A program made the translations under genes and the position numbers. Under the pieces are notes generated by a model. That model searched no databases and was not told the origin of the DNA. It was given only the letters and a program-made list of their open reading frames with translations. Shown piece after piece: positions 10,401-20,777 of a DNA stretch of 64,000 nt. The stretch's first letter is position 1. Every line of letters begins with the position of its first letter. Origin of the DNA: Trypanosoma brucei gambiense DAL972 (taxonomy: Eukaryota > Euglenozoa > Kinetoplastea > Trypanosomatida > Trypanosomatidae); NCBI RefSeq assembly GCF_000210295.1, contig NC_026741.1:434001-498000 (forward strand), read 5' to 3'.

Positions 10401-11630
10401 CTACAAGTCACTAATCAAAATGGCAACGGAGGAGGCGGAGAAAATGCCACCATTTCCGTATACCAGGGCCCGCTTTGGTACCGGTGTAAGCTGGCGGTCC
10501 CCTGCCTCCTCAGAAAGCTGCGCTATAGCTTCAGTTATGTTGTACATCGCTGGAACTTCCCACGGGGCACCAAAGCACTGCAGCCCACCATGTGTGTTGA
10601 TAGGGAACTTGGAAGGGTCCAATACGCCCCCGTTGTTGAGCATTTCGTTATAGGCTGTTTCCATGAATTCACCGCCCTTTCCCTCGGGGCACAGGCCAAC
10701 CGCCTCAACAGCCTGAATCAAACAAATAGGAAAGCAGTCATACAAGCCAAAGAAGTGAATATCGCCCACGTTCAGATTAGCGGAGAGAAACGCATCCCGA
10801 GCAGCATGACGACAAGAGAAAATATCCGGCACGATGTCATCGCTGGAACCTGGTGGAAAAAGTGGACCAGACGCTTCTGCGACGCTGGCGATTATCGGCT
10901 TTGAGCCGCCTAGGTGCCGTTGCTCCTGTTTCCCCTGCGCAAAGTGTTCGGCGTAGTGCGCTTCGCCTGAAACAATGAGAGCCACGGCACCGTCCGCGCG
11001 TCGGGCACACTCTAGCAAATTCGTGACTGGCGCCACACAGCGGGAATGCAACACCTCATCAAGGGTGTAGGCTTTCTGGCACATTGCCTCGGGATGCCTC
11101 TCAGCCATTTTGCTCATCAGCACGGGTACCATGGCTAGCTGCTCACGTTTCAAGCCATAGCGACTCATGTACCACTGAGCATAGCGGTCATAACCATGTG
11201 GAATGCACGGCTCTGGCAGCCCGCTTCTCCGCAGCGATGCATTGGAGCGCTCTGCAAACGCGCCACTTCCCATGCTCAACACGGCATCCGCGGCAATGAC
11301 AGCAACCGTCTCTGCGCATCGAGTCCGCACCAAATCCACGGCCATCCCAAGAGCCGTAATAGGACCTGCCCCGCCCGTGTCGACGGTGCGAACTATAAAC
11401 TTTCCCTTCGTGGGGAATAGGCCAGCCACTGTGGCTATGTGGTGTGCTTGCATGAACTGTGGGCTTGCCAACGAGGGCACCGCGATGAGAGCTTGCAAGT
11501 CACACTGCTTCATGTTTGCATCAACCAGGGCACATTTGAGAGCGGATGCAGCAAGTTCGTCGACTGACTTATGCAGCTTACCAATACCCGTGCGACCGAC
11601 ACCGACAATGCGCACAACCTGAGATGCCAT
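10401..11630 (-). CDS. SLP: SCP2-thiolase-like protein without the nucleophilic cysteine
   Basis: 409 aa, full length for one thiolase subunit. The thiolase fold is evident: an N-terminal IVGVGRTGIGKLH segment, the middle VTNLLECARRADGAVALIV region, YDCF at 297-300 (the HDCF-type catalytic motif of SCP2-thiolases), and a C-terminal NTHGGLQCFGAPW at about 345-357. The N-terminal nucleophile region, which in thiolases carries CSSG, reads VDTGGAGPITALGMA (about 83-97) with no cysteine. The final loop has CFGAPW in place of the usual GHP. This matches the trypanosomatid SCP2-thiolase-like protein (SLP), described as a mitochondrial CoA-binding protein. Classical thiolase chemistry is therefore unlikely, and lipid/acyl-CoA binding or another Claisen-type step is inferred. 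No obvious N-terminal presequence is visible. Confidence 0.85.
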   Translation of the reverse strand: MASQVVRIVGVGRTGIGKLHKSVDELAASALKCALVDANMKQCDLQALIAVPSLASPQFMQAHHIATVAGLFPTKGKFIVRTVDTGGAGPITALGMAVDLVRTRCAETVAVIAADAVLSMGSGAFAERSNASLRRSGLPEPCIPHGYDRYAQWYMSRYGLKREQLAMVPVLMSKMAERHPEAMCQKAYTLDEVLHSRCVAPVTNLLECARRADGAVALIVSGEAHYAEHFAQGKQEQRHLGGSKPIIASVAEASGPLFPPGSSDDIVPDIFSCRHAARDAFLSANLNVGDIHFFGLYDCFPICLIQAVEAVGLCPEGKGGEFMETAYNEMLNNGGVLDPSKFPINTHGGLQCFGAPWEVPAMYNITEAIAQLSEEAGDRQLTPVPKRALVYGNGGIFSASSVAILISDL

Positions 11631-11932
11631 GAGTCGTTGAAGGCTAGTATCTTAGTCTGTTATTACCTTTTCAGCTGCTTTCGTAGGGATACCAGGGTGC
11701 CAGAATGAAACGAGAACTTGCGCACCGCACAAAAAATATCGTCCCCCCAAGTTGTAACCAAGTTCCCACACTACCAGAGATACCGAACAGCCCACCTCCC
11801 CCCAAAAAAAATTTCGAACCGCCCCAACGCAATCTTTCAATTAACACCATTATCATACTTTTGCCTCGGCACAAGCACGTGTATATGACTCCCCCATGTA
11901 TTTACCTACAGCACTTTAACACCGTCCCCACG
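11631..11932. other. Intergenic, UTR sequence
   Basis: About 300 bases between two minus-strand genes. An A run sits near 11805. No further feature is seen. Confidence 0.6.
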
Positions 11933-13606
11933 CTAAATAATCCAACCACTGGCTACCACATACCACGAAGCAGAATGCACAGCGGAGCTCACAGACAGCG
12001 TAACTGGATTAATGGGGCAGTACCCAACCAGCGTCTGCCCGGCGGTGGCAGCTCGGACCGGCGTGTCAAACTCAACGACTGCGAAGTTGACGCTCGTTCC
12101 ACCAGCGAACTCTTGGACCTCGCATGCGCGAAACCGTAGCACTGCCGGATGCAGAGGGTCCTGGTGCCGTGTACAGCAAGAACATCGCAGACACACCTCT
12201 TCCCCTTCCTCTCCATGCCGCGGTGATCTCGATGGTGGGAATGCCAGAGACAACATCAGCAGCTGCGTCATACGTAGTGGAAGTACAACATCGCTCAACT
12301 TGACAAGTGTGTTATACAGAAGTGGGTGGTTCCATCGATTCACTAGCCACACATTTCGCAGGTACCGAATGCAGCAGTTTTCCCCACACTTCTCATACCC
12401 ATGGATGGGTGACACCTCTTTCCGTTGCACGTAGTAACATCTCGGGGACCCGCTATTCCCGACTGCACCGCGTATCCGCTGTCCAACTGTGAGGTAATGA
12501 GCTGGCAGCAATGTCCGATCTTGCCTTCTTACAGTTCCTGGAATGTTGAGTTGGTCAGCCGCTATTATTTGCTCCGTTTCGGCATCCAGATATTTTGTCT
12601 CTTCATCCGCGTGAACACCTTTTCCACCGGACTCTTCTGGAGCCGATGCCATGTACTCCGTGAGGAAGGCACCGAATCCACCACCCTTCCCTGCCTTTCG
12701 CTTATATCGTTCACCTACAAAGCACAACCCCGTACTTGTCTTCTTTGCACTGACACGTGTCAGACCAAGATGGGAAGCAACTACTCGAACATCCGCCTTG
12801 CGTTGGAATACATGACCTAATGGAAAAATCACGTTCGACAGCTGCAGCCGCGAGAGACGTGACAAAAACAGTGTTTGATCGTTGAGATCTTGCCCTGCAG
12901 TGAACGGGCGTGCAATGACACGTGTATATCTACCGTTCCCCGACTCACTTGCCGCAGCTGAACAAAATACGGTGTCTGCTAGAGAAATGGTACGCGCGTA
13001 GTGGCCCGTTGCGACATATTGGGCTCGTCCTGACGTATGCAATGCGTGAAGAAGTGCACCAAACTTTATCTCCGAATTGCACAGGACATCAACGTTGAGC
13101 GTGTTGCCGCGTGCGTAAGAATTCAGCATTCGATCAAAACACGACGTTACGTAGTGGGAGCTAAAGTTGAACAGTGGAAGAGCTTCACTCTCTGACAGCA
13201 AACCCGCAAAGCGCGCCACTTCAGCAGCGTCGTGGTAATCTTGCTCCGCAGCCTCACACCATCTACGCCGCTGATTCCCTCCAATATTCTCACACGTATC
13301 ACTCGCACTGCCATCAGAGCCCTCGCTCACATCGTCCCAGTTTTTCATGAAGAGAGGGAAGTAATGCACTGCAGTGGTAGGGTTTTGTTGCATCGGAGTT
13401 GTTGCACTACTTTGAGTGATGTCTGCCCATGCCCGCCGCTTCACGATGGCGTCCATCACGGTGTCTAATGGGAGGGGACGCGGTGACCGCCAGAGCGCTT
13501 CCACGTCTCGCCATGTACTTACGCAACGACATAGGAAAAGCGCAGCGACGGCACTGTCTACTCCACCTGACAGCGCGACAGCTACCCTCACCGCCTGGGA
13601 CGTCAT
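11933..13606 (-). CDS. MTU1: tRNA-specific 2-thiouridylase (MnmA/Mtu1 type)
   Basis: 557 aa from the first ATG (13606). The upstream frame starts at TTG and is rejected, though its 19 basic residues could be a presequence if a non-ATG start were used. The enzyme activates U34 of tRNA with ATP and inserts sulphur. Diagnostic features are the PP-loop SGGVDS (13-18), LFMKNWDD (85-92), NVDVLCNSEIKFG with catalytic C176, ATGHYAR (199-205), DLNDQTLFLSRL, and STGLCFVGER with catalytic C295. Both cysteines are intact. It is longer than bacterial MnmA (about 370 aa). Extra residues lie between the PP-loop and LFMKNW, after it, and in the C-terminal barrel. The family is mitochondrial in most eukaryotes and so probably here, but the short start shows no presequence. 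Confidence 0.9.
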   Translation of the reverse strand: MTSQAVRVAVALSGGVDSAVAALFLCRCVSTWRDVEALWRSPRPLPLDTVMDAIVKRRAWADITQSSATTPMQQNPTTAVHYFPLFMKNWDDVSEGSDGSASDTCENIGGNQRRRWCEAAEQDYHDAAEVARFAGLLSESEALPLFNFSSHYVTSCFDRMLNSYARGNTLNVDVLCNSEIKFGALLHALHTSGRAQYVATGHYARTISLADTVFCSAAASESGNGRYTRVIARPFTAGQDLNDQTLFLSRLSRLQLSNVIFPLGHVFQRKADVRVVASHLGLTRVSAKKTSTGLCFVGERYKRKAGKGGGFGAFLTEYMASAPEESGGKGVHADEETKYLDAETEQIIAADQLNIPGTVRRQDRTLLPAHYLTVGQRIRGAVGNSGSPRCYYVQRKEVSPIHGYEKCGENCCIRYLRNVWLVNRWNHPLLYNTLVKLSDVVLPLRMTQLLMLSLAFPPSRSPRHGEEGEEVCLRCSCCTRHQDPLHPAVLRFRACEVQEFAGGTSVNFAVVEFDTPVRAATAGQTLVGYCPINPVTLSVSSAVHSASWYVVASGWII

Positions 13607-14585
13607 GCACCAAATCGTGCTCCTTTCCCTTTGTTGCTTGCGTATAGCAGAAAACACCACCAAATGCTACGCTATGAAGCCGATGTGAACATGAAGGCCT
13701 TCTTTGCGGCCTGCCCTTGAGATAAAAACACCACGTTGCCTTCAAACGTAATTAGGGGGAAAAAGAAGGAAAGCGGGAGGTACAAGAGAATGGTGGATAC
13801 CCAGAATGGGTGGAAAATAGCAGTACAAAGAGATAGGAGGAGCCGACGGGTATGAAAAGGACTAACAAACGCGCTGCAAGCAAACAGAATAAAACAGCAA
13901 AGACACACGCAATTGTGGTCGAAGGAGGTAAGCAAAAAAGTCATTTGGTTGTGGAACCGCGTACGGCCTCTTCCCCAACACGGGGAAAACGGAAGGAGGT
14001 ATGGGGCCAATTTGAGGAACAGACAGACAAGAATGGTAAGGGGCTATATATATATATATATATATATATAGCGAAGGGACGGCGCACCTATGCCACTGCC
14101 GTTCTATTTTTTCTTGATCACACGTACGGTCCTGCTACCAAATAGATCCGATGAACAGGACATAACAGGTAAGGGAAGAAAGAATATTACCCGCGTCGTA
14201 GATACAGCCATACAAATGCACGGCTGTCGTTCCCTCCCTTTTCCCTCTCTTGGGTGTTTTTCTTCGTTGCCACCGGGCACCGCGGCAGTGACAAAATGGA
14301 GGAGGATACAATAAATCACGCTCATACCCCCTATCTCATTTGCTGTACGTTAAGTTGCCACCCGGAGAAGATAAAGAGAGGGAGAGGGTCAAGTGGCGCA
14401 CCCCCGCGTTTTGTTTTTTGCCTTCTGTTCAAATTACTTTCCACCTCGTGTTATTTCTCTCGGATAATTGTGATTGTTTTTGTTACTTTCATTTTTTTTT
14501 CTGCGTCCTGTTTAGCTCCCCCACGTTAGTTCCTTCCTTCTTTTTCTGACTCAACCTCATGCCGGGGGGACCCCATTCAAGCCCA
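13607..14585. other. Intergenic region
   Basis: About 980 bases without a gene, holding the 5' leader of the thiouridylase and the 3' UTR of the Arf GEF. It contains a TA microsatellite at 14045-14070 and, at the Arf GEF end (about 14395-14550), T-rich stretches. Confidence 0.65.
14045..14070. repeat. TA microsatellite
   Basis: About 13 TA units in intergenic DNA. Confidence 0.9.
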
Positions 14586-17500
14586 TCAACGCTGCTGAGC
14601 TTCAATATACCATGTCAGATAGTCTCGCACCGTCGACACGATGGAGCCACCAGCCGCGGTCAACAGCTGCACAAGTCCCTTAAAAACCTCCGGGTCACGC
14701 ACAACATCAGCGAGTTCCGATTGGCGCTGCCCCGTTAACGCTGAGGTCTCGGGAGCCAGCTGGTACATCAGATTCTTTACCCAATGGACTACTACGGAGG
14801 TGAGCTCCTGGTACATCCCTACATTGCAACTACGCACATGTTGTTGCTCTCGTGGGCTTAGTTGCTGGCCAACGGGGCTATCCGACATGCTGTCACCCGT
14901 CCGTCGCGGTTTACGCGATCCAGATGACAACGATTGCACAAAGGCCACCTCTTCAAGAATTTCTACGAGTACGTGCCGTAGGTGGGAGAAATCCATCTGC
15001 AAAGCGAGCGACAAGTAGGCGTTTAACCCCCCACGCACGGCGGTGTGCGGGAGTAGTGCACTACTTTTGCTCAGCGGTGTTGCTTCACGACCTTTGGTGA
15101 CGGATTGCATGACAAACTGATCCATTTCAGATGCGTGATTGACACGCCAAAGCACGGCAAAAAAAGCCCCTTCGGCATCAAGCAGTAATTCAGCCATCAA
15201 TTTGTAATTACACGGGGGTGGGGACCACCATACCGGCTGCTCACACCCTTCTGTGGTACCCGCACCTTCATCACCGCTAAAAGGTCTCTCGGACCTTGTG
15301 TACATAGCGGGCGTGATAGCCGCCAACACCTTCGGCAATGGAGACAGCAGTGGCGCCATCAAATTGCAGTACTCCACGAGCTGCTCGTCGGAAAGCACAG
15401 TGGAGTCAGTGCCTGACGAAAGACCCTCCTCGCACCCAGCAACAGTCCCCTGTTTCTTTCCTGGGAGGTCGTTGGGAGCCACCTTCGAATGCTCAGACAC
15501 CTGCTCTTCATGCAACATTCTCATGCTCAGCGTGACACAACCGCGGCTTCCAGTAATATTACAAGGGTCGGAAGCCGACAAGGCACGAATGGCACTTCGC
15601 CCTGCCTTCGAGTAGGCCCCCAGCATCTGCGACAACCCAGCATCCCAACGGCTGCCAACATACTGGGCATTATGCGGCACGATAGATTGTTTGAAAAGAT
15701 GGGTATCGAGAAGCACAAGACTGACACTGTTGATGATAGCGTTAAGACACCGGTCACCCGCCGCCTTCTCCCGGGCGGCGGATGATTCGGAAAGCTTTCC
15801 GAGAGCTGCCACGCACAACGTGGCGCATTGCATCATGGAACGCACGGCCAGCGGTCGAACATGTGAAGAGGACTTTGGCGATACGGCAAGCGGTAGCAAG
15901 CACCGCTCCATAACGACTGCACCGAGTGAAGCCACGTCCTCCAGTGATGCATCTACGATCAGTTCATGCGACATGAAATTTAAAAGCTGTGGAAGTGTTG
16001 CGTGGAAGGCCACAGCTGGGCACTTCCGCATCGTCGGCGGCGTGCGAAGGTTCAAAATGGCGAAGCTTACTCTACCCACGTCTTCCGCCGCCTCCGGAGT
16101 GTTCGCCGAAGATTTAGAGCCTGGTGCAGTGTGTCCCAGAAGTACTTGTAATACGGTATCAGCTAGTTGCACAGCGAGGTGCTGCTTTTGGTCGCGTACA
16201 CACAATTGCTTTGAAACAGCACGTAGCACCCCTATAGCCTCCGTTCGCGTTTCTTGGGTATGGCAGCCCAAAAGCATGCATATACGCTCCAACGCGTGCA
16301 GCACGGTAAAGTCATCCTGCCCTTGTATTCCTTGCAGTAAACGTCGCGTCAGCTGCACTTGTACTTCATTTAGGCCGTCGACCTCATAGTCATCTTCGTC
16401 TGAGGTCACCGCTGTCGCCTCTAATGAGGTTGTCACTTCGCGGTTAAGTGCGGCGGTGCAAACACAGGACAGCTGCGCTAGGCACGACTGGGCGCTCTCC
16501 ACGTCACTACACATTCCACCAACGTAAGCTACGTTACAAAGTAGCGATAACAGCACATTAAGGGGCTCCTGCCGCATCTGAACGCTTGGGGGCACACTGC
16601 CGGCGCCACAGCAGATGAGAACGAGTTTTTGCAGCACGTGAACGGCTAAGCTGCAGGTCTCAGTGCCAACAGTGCTCTTACCTGAGAGCGCATGAGCCAC
16701 TGAGTGCAACAGCCTTTCCCACACCAACGCCATGGTAAATGAGACACGTGTTTGAACACCGCGTGTCGTTCGTTGCTTAACGGAACTCTCCGCTAGAACG
16801 GTGCACGAAACCAACTCCTTCACTCCTTGCAACATATGCATTTGCACTACTGACGAGTTCACGCAGCGTTCGTGGCACATCTGAAAGAAACAAAAGCAGT
16901 TTGCAAGCTCCGTGAGTTTAACAGCTTGATGTGAACAGTTAGCGTCACGGACGCAGGAGTTCCACACAACGCTGAGGACGTCTACAACGAAACTTGTCAC
17001 GGCGTGCAGGCACTCGTCTCCTTTCTCCCTTCGCGCTTCAACGACGTCCACCAGTGCCGGCATAACAATGCCACTGAGATCACGAACATTAATTAAATTA
17101 GTAACAACGGGACCCAGCTCCTGGTCGTGGGAAATGACAGAGTAGCTGAGTACTCGGCGCACGACGTATAGGGCAGCAGTTAGAGTCGGGAAATCCATGC
17201 CTTGGTCCCGCAACAAGGCTGCAACACCCTGCAGTAACTCACGAACTGCTACCACGATCACGGGCGGGGCTTCATGAACGCTCATATTACAGTATTCCCG
17301 AGTGATTTCCTCCAGGTGGCCGAAGAGTGACTCCATTTGTACCAATATTGCCCTTCGTTGCTGCTGTTGTGACTGCGACTGCTGTTGATATGACTGCTGG
17401 GACTGCGTTTGACTCTGCTCCTTACGGATGGTAACCAGCAGCTCCACCACCGGCAACCAGCACCTGGAGGAAAAGTGTACACTGTGCCGAGAGGACGCAA

Positions 17501-20500
17501 CCTCGAGCAAACAACCGTGGCAAACGTCCCGTAGGGAATCAAAAGCGGAGAGCCGCACCAGTGCCATTTGTGCGGCATCACATTCCGTGTGCAGACCAAA
17601 GGCCGCCGACAAAAGCAGACTGCTGCGCAGTCCAGTCGCGTAGAGCAGCAGGGCGTCTTCCGGAATTTGGTTTCCGTCCACAGCAGCTCCAAACACTGCA
17701 TTAAGCGAGGGCCACGTGCTCAGGAACAAATCCTGTGTGACACTCGTCCAATATTCTTGTTCCGTGTCTCCACCCTCCCGTATCTCACCATCATCCTCGC
17801 ATAGTCTGCTGCTGCGAAAGAGCAGCTCACGCGTTTCATCCGTAAGACGCCGCCGCACTACATTGAATTCCGCCTCTTTGCGATCTTCACTTGTGAAGAA
17901 GAACGCATCCATCCTCATGTGTGACACCACTGAGCCACGTCGCTTCGCTTCTGTTAGCATGGACTCGTGCACGTTGGACAAAGAGCGTGTGCTGACCTCC
18001 TCGAAGACGCTGTCCGTGAAGCGACGGGGGAAATCTTTATTGTCATTGCAACCTCGCATCTGCGCGTAAAAAGAGGCCGCAGTCATTTTTGTCGTGGAGA
18101 CGTTTGGGTTGTGCAGGTTGGTATTCAACATGATAATTCCTATACCAGCAATGAAACACGCATCCTCCGATGCGAATGGAAAGACGTCCGTATCCACGCA
18201 ACTCCTTGATCCTGCCTTATAGTATGCACTGCAGAAGAACTCGATGAGACGCTCAATTCGCTGTCCCTCCTTGGGCAGCTTCACGACACGGAACAGTTCC
18301 CTCAGTCCGTTTATGAGTGTCTTTCCAGCCAGCGGTAGCAAGTCCATGAAAGCTCGACATACCTGGAGAGATATAACAGCTGGGTATGACAGAATCTCTG
18401 CAACTGCATCGGAGTTCAGCGACGGAGTTTCCATAAGGAACTGCGCGATGTGTTGCACCTTCTCCTCAGCCTGAGGCGTGGCGGGCTCCGGTATATGACG
18501 GTGCGACCAATTATTCTCCGCTATGGCGCGGTCAGCCTCTGTTTGCCACTCCTCGTCCCTGATGTTAAATAACTTCCGTAGCCCCTTTATGGGTGAGCTA
18601 TTGATGGCTTCTACAAAATGCAGCTGTTCTATTTTCTTCTTCCGGTTTAGCAACCTTGGAAGCGGCTTCCAGTTGGACAGGCCAGTGTTCTGGGGAATCT
18701 GTTTCGTTAATATTTCTACCACCAGCGCGAGGCCGTGAAGCGCCAGAAATGGCATGGATCGCTGCATCATAACTGTACCGTCATCTACGAAACTAGCGCA
18801 ATTCACTGTCTGAGTCACGTTAGCGGAGTCGCCTCCACCAGTTTCAGCGTAAACGATGCTTTCGTTGCTGGCCTCTGCGTTGCCCGCAGCGCTGCCGCTC
18901 GCAGTGCCTGAGGCGCGTGGTTTCGGACCCTCGATGTCCACGAACTCCTCCGGCCTCGCCGTGCAAACCGCCCGGGAGAGCACGGTGACAACCTTCTGGA
19001 TCAAATTGAGCTGGTGCCAGTGAACATTGAGGTCGAAGCGACGGTAGCAACGTAAAAGAAGTGGTGCCTCACCCGAAACGGCCGAGCCTTGAAAAAACGT
19101 ATCGATGATATGATGAAGGAAAGATCGTTGCATAAAGGGCGGTGTGCTGTCAGACCCCAGTAATCCAAAGATTCCATTACAGTAGATGGAGCCAACCTCC
19201 GTGGAGAGGCAGTCAGGACATGACGTCACGACCCGTCGGAGGGTCTCCAAACCGGCATCCAACACCGAAGGCCGCAGGGACATGACACAGTTGAAAATGC
19301 CATCTAATATGCGCTTCCTCCAGTTGTCGTGTCGTAACACGTACTCCAGTTCCGCGGCACTTCCTTCGCACAGCTCACTCACGGTATCCTTCAGTAAACG
19401 AACCGCCAAGAATTGGCCCTCGGCACGATCACCGCAGTGCTGAGCAACACACGCCGTGTATTCTGGGGAGAAAGATGTAGCTAACACCGACTCCAGCACA
19501 CAGCAGAGAATGCGGTGGCTTCGTGAATGTATTGGCACGTTATCATCAAACTCTGTGGACCTTGATAACGTCACAGAATCATCCACTGAGGCATCACCGC
19601 ACCTACTCAAGTGCGAGGTACGCCCATACCACTTTGCAAGCCCAAACAGATTACTTACAACGTCACTCTTTGTCGTCCGTTCATCCTCAGAGGCCGTGGC
19701 ACTTTTAACTGACACAATGGAAAACAAGTACCCGACGACGGGGCGGACAAGACCCACGAGATGCGTAATACTTTCGAGCAACGTGGGTCCGAGTAGCCGT
19801 TTCAGTTCCTCCACCCGCTGCTCTGCCATGCACCGATCCTCCTCGTCATCGGCAGCGCGTACCTCACCGTTGTGACCGTTGCCAGTAGCCTCGACCATGT
19901 CCTGTATATGACCTATCTCGCGGGATGCAAATTGCCTCTCAAAATGAACGACGCATTGACGCAACTGCTTCAGAATATCTATACACACCTGTACTGCGAA
20001 GCGCACCGAAGGAAAGTCTGTCGACCCTGAAAGCGTATCAACACAAATTCCTATAGTGTTCCTACAAACGTTAATATCGTGTCCGAGACTCACGAACAAT
20101 GGGTTGCTTTCTTTACGGCGCGCAGCGCCATTTCCTCCTGCCTCCCCTCCATTGTTCGCAGTTGGATCGTCATACACTTCCCTAAGTACCTGCCGCAGGG
20201 TGTTGTCGATGATGGAAAAGCAACGAGTTATGACAATACGCGCTGCGTTGCGCGCAATATTGCGTAACTTACCGTTCTCCGATGAAGTACCAACAAACAA
20301 GGTGGCAAGAAACCTTGCAAGATCCTCCAAATTTCGTTTAGATAAGTCACTGGAGAAGCCCGCATTGGGGTCGGGGTGGACCAGTTGGCCTCTCTCATCG
20401 CCTTCAGCTGCCACCGCCGTCGCGGGTGAAGGGTCTTCACACGGTGACGCGCTTGGTGAAGAATTTGGTGGGGGTTTAGGGTCTTCAGCAGCCCCCGTGT

Positions 20501-20777
20501 CGGCCTCGGAGGCGCCTTGACGCAACGGTCCCGACGCCTCACCACCAGTTCTTTCAGTAACTGAAGCGTTACCACTTGCAGACCCTGACGATGTCGTTGC
20601 ATCCCCTAAACTCACCTCTTTTATCCATTCATCGACGTTCCGCAGTACCTCCTGTAGTTTCCCCTTAGGGGTTCCGCTCACCACGTGTCGTGCCTGCAGG
20701 AGAAAGGCATGCAATTGAACCATAAAGGTTGCGCGGTTCTCTAGGTCCACCACCGTCTTATTTGGTGCGAGCTGCAT
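14586..20777 (-). CDS. BIG/Sec7-type Arf guanine nucleotide exchange factor
   Basis: 2063 aa, the largest complete protein in the window. The Sec7 domain lies at about residues 705-925. It opens with KKKIEQLHFVEAINSSP and FNIRDEEWQTEADRAIAENN, contains the catalytic glutamate region LPKEGQRIERLIEFF (glutamate near 835) and the hydrophobic groove IGIIMLNTNLHNPNVS, and ends near FPRRFTDSVFEEV. The long flanks are alpha-helical repeat sequence, as in BIG1/BIG2/Sec7p. The domain order (long N-terminal DCB/HUS-like region, Sec7, long HDS-like tail) fits a trans-Golgi BIG-type GEF that loads Arf with GTP. Near residue 1130 there is a Gln/Ser-rich stretch. An acidic/Pro/Ser linker lies at about 60-125. 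No PH domain is visible, which argues against the cytohesin class. Confidence 0.9.
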   Translation of the reverse strand: MQLAPNKTVVDLENRATFMVQLHAFLLQARHVVSGTPKGKLQEVLRNVDEWIKEVSLGDATTSSGSASGNASVTERTGGEASGPLRQGASEADTGAAEDPKPPPNSSPSASPCEDPSPATAVAAEGDERGQLVHPDPNAGFSSDLSKRNLEDLARFLATLFVGTSSENGKLRNIARNAARIVITRCFSIIDNTLRQVLREVYDDPTANNGGEAGGNGAARRKESNPLFVSLGHDINVCRNTIGICVDTLSGSTDFPSVRFAVQVCIDILKQLRQCVVHFERQFASREIGHIQDMVEATGNGHNGEVRAADDEEDRCMAEQRVEELKRLLGPTLLESITHLVGLVRPVVGYLFSIVSVKSATASEDERTTKSDVVSNLFGLAKWYGRTSHLSRCGDASVDDSVTLSRSTEFDDNVPIHSRSHRILCCVLESVLATSFSPEYTACVAQHCGDRAEGQFLAVRLLKDTVSELCEGSAAELEYVLRHDNWRKRILDGIFNCVMSLRPSVLDAGLETLRRVVTSCPDCLSTEVGSIYCNGIFGLLGSDSTPPFMQRSFLHHIIDTFFQGSAVSGEAPLLLRCYRRFDLNVHWHQLNLIQKVVTVLSRAVCTARPEEFVDIEGPKPRASGTASGSAAGNAEASNESIVYAETGGGDSANVTQTVNCASFVDDGTVMMQRSMPFLALHGLALVVEILTKQIPQNTGLSNWKPLPRLLNRKKKIEQLHFVEAINSSPIKGLRKLFNIRDEEWQTEADRAIAENNWSHRHIPEPATPQAEEKVQHIAQFLMETPSLNSDAVAEILSYPAVISLQVCRAFMDLLPLAGKTLINGLRELFRVVKLPKEGQRIERLIEFFCSAYYKAGSRSCVDTDVFPFASEDACFIAGIGIIMLNTNLHNPNVSTTKMTAASFYAQMRGCNDNKDFPRRFTDSVFEEVSTRSLSNVHESMLTEAKRRGSVVSHMRMDAFFFTSEDRKEAEFNVVRRRLTDETRELLFRSSRLCEDDGEIREGGDTEQEYWTSVTQDLFLSTWPSLNAVFGAAVDGNQIPEDALLLYATGLRSSLLLSAAFGLHTECDAAQMALVRLSAFDSLRDVCHGCLLEVASSRHSVHFSSRCWLPVVELLVTIRKEQSQTQSQQSYQQQSQSQQQQRRAILVQMESLFGHLEEITREYCNMSVHEAPPVIVVAVRELLQGVAALLRDQGMDFPTLTAALYVVRRVLSYSVISHDQELGPVVTNLINVRDLSGIVMPALVDVVEARREKGDECLHAVTSFVVDVLSVVWNSCVRDANCSHQAVKLTELANCFCFFQMCHERCVNSSVVQMHMLQGVKELVSCTVLAESSVKQRTTRGVQTRVSFTMALVWERLLHSVAHALSGKSTVGTETCSLAVHVLQKLVLICCGAGSVPPSVQMRQEPLNVLLSLLCNVAYVGGMCSDVESAQSCLAQLSCVCTAALNREVTTSLEATAVTSDEDDYEVDGLNEVQVQLTRRLLQGIQGQDDFTVLHALERICMLLGCHTQETRTEAIGVLRAVSKQLCVRDQKQHLAVQLADTVLQVLLGHTAPGSKSSANTPEAAEDVGRVSFAILNLRTPPTMRKCPAVAFHATLPQLLNFMSHELIVDASLEDVASLGAVVMERCLLPLAVSPKSSSHVRPLAVRSMMQCATLCVAALGKLSESSAAREKAAGDRCLNAIINSVSLVLLDTHLFKQSIVPHNAQYVGSRWDAGLSQMLGAYSKAGRSAIRALSASDPCNITGSRGCVTLSMRMLHEEQVSEHSKVAPNDLPGKKQGTVAGCEEGLSSGTDSTVLSDEQLVEYCNLMAPLLSPLPKVLAAITPAMYTRSERPFSGDEGAGTTEGCEQPVWWSPPPCNYKLMAELLLDAEGAFFAVLWRVNHASEMDQFVMQSVTKGREATPLSKSSALLPHTAVRGGLNAYLSLALQMDFSHLRHVLVEILEEVAFVQSLSSGSRKPRRTGDSMSDSPVGQQLSPREQQHVRSCNVGMYQELTSVVVHWVKNLMYQLAPETSALTGQRQSELADVVRDPEVFKGLVQLLTAAGGSIVSTVRDYLTWYIEAQQR

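Noticed and set aside
15691..16389. 232-codon plus-strand frame
   Set aside because: Lies antisense inside the conserved Arf GEF gene; Ser/Arg/Cys-rich composition typical of a shadow frame.
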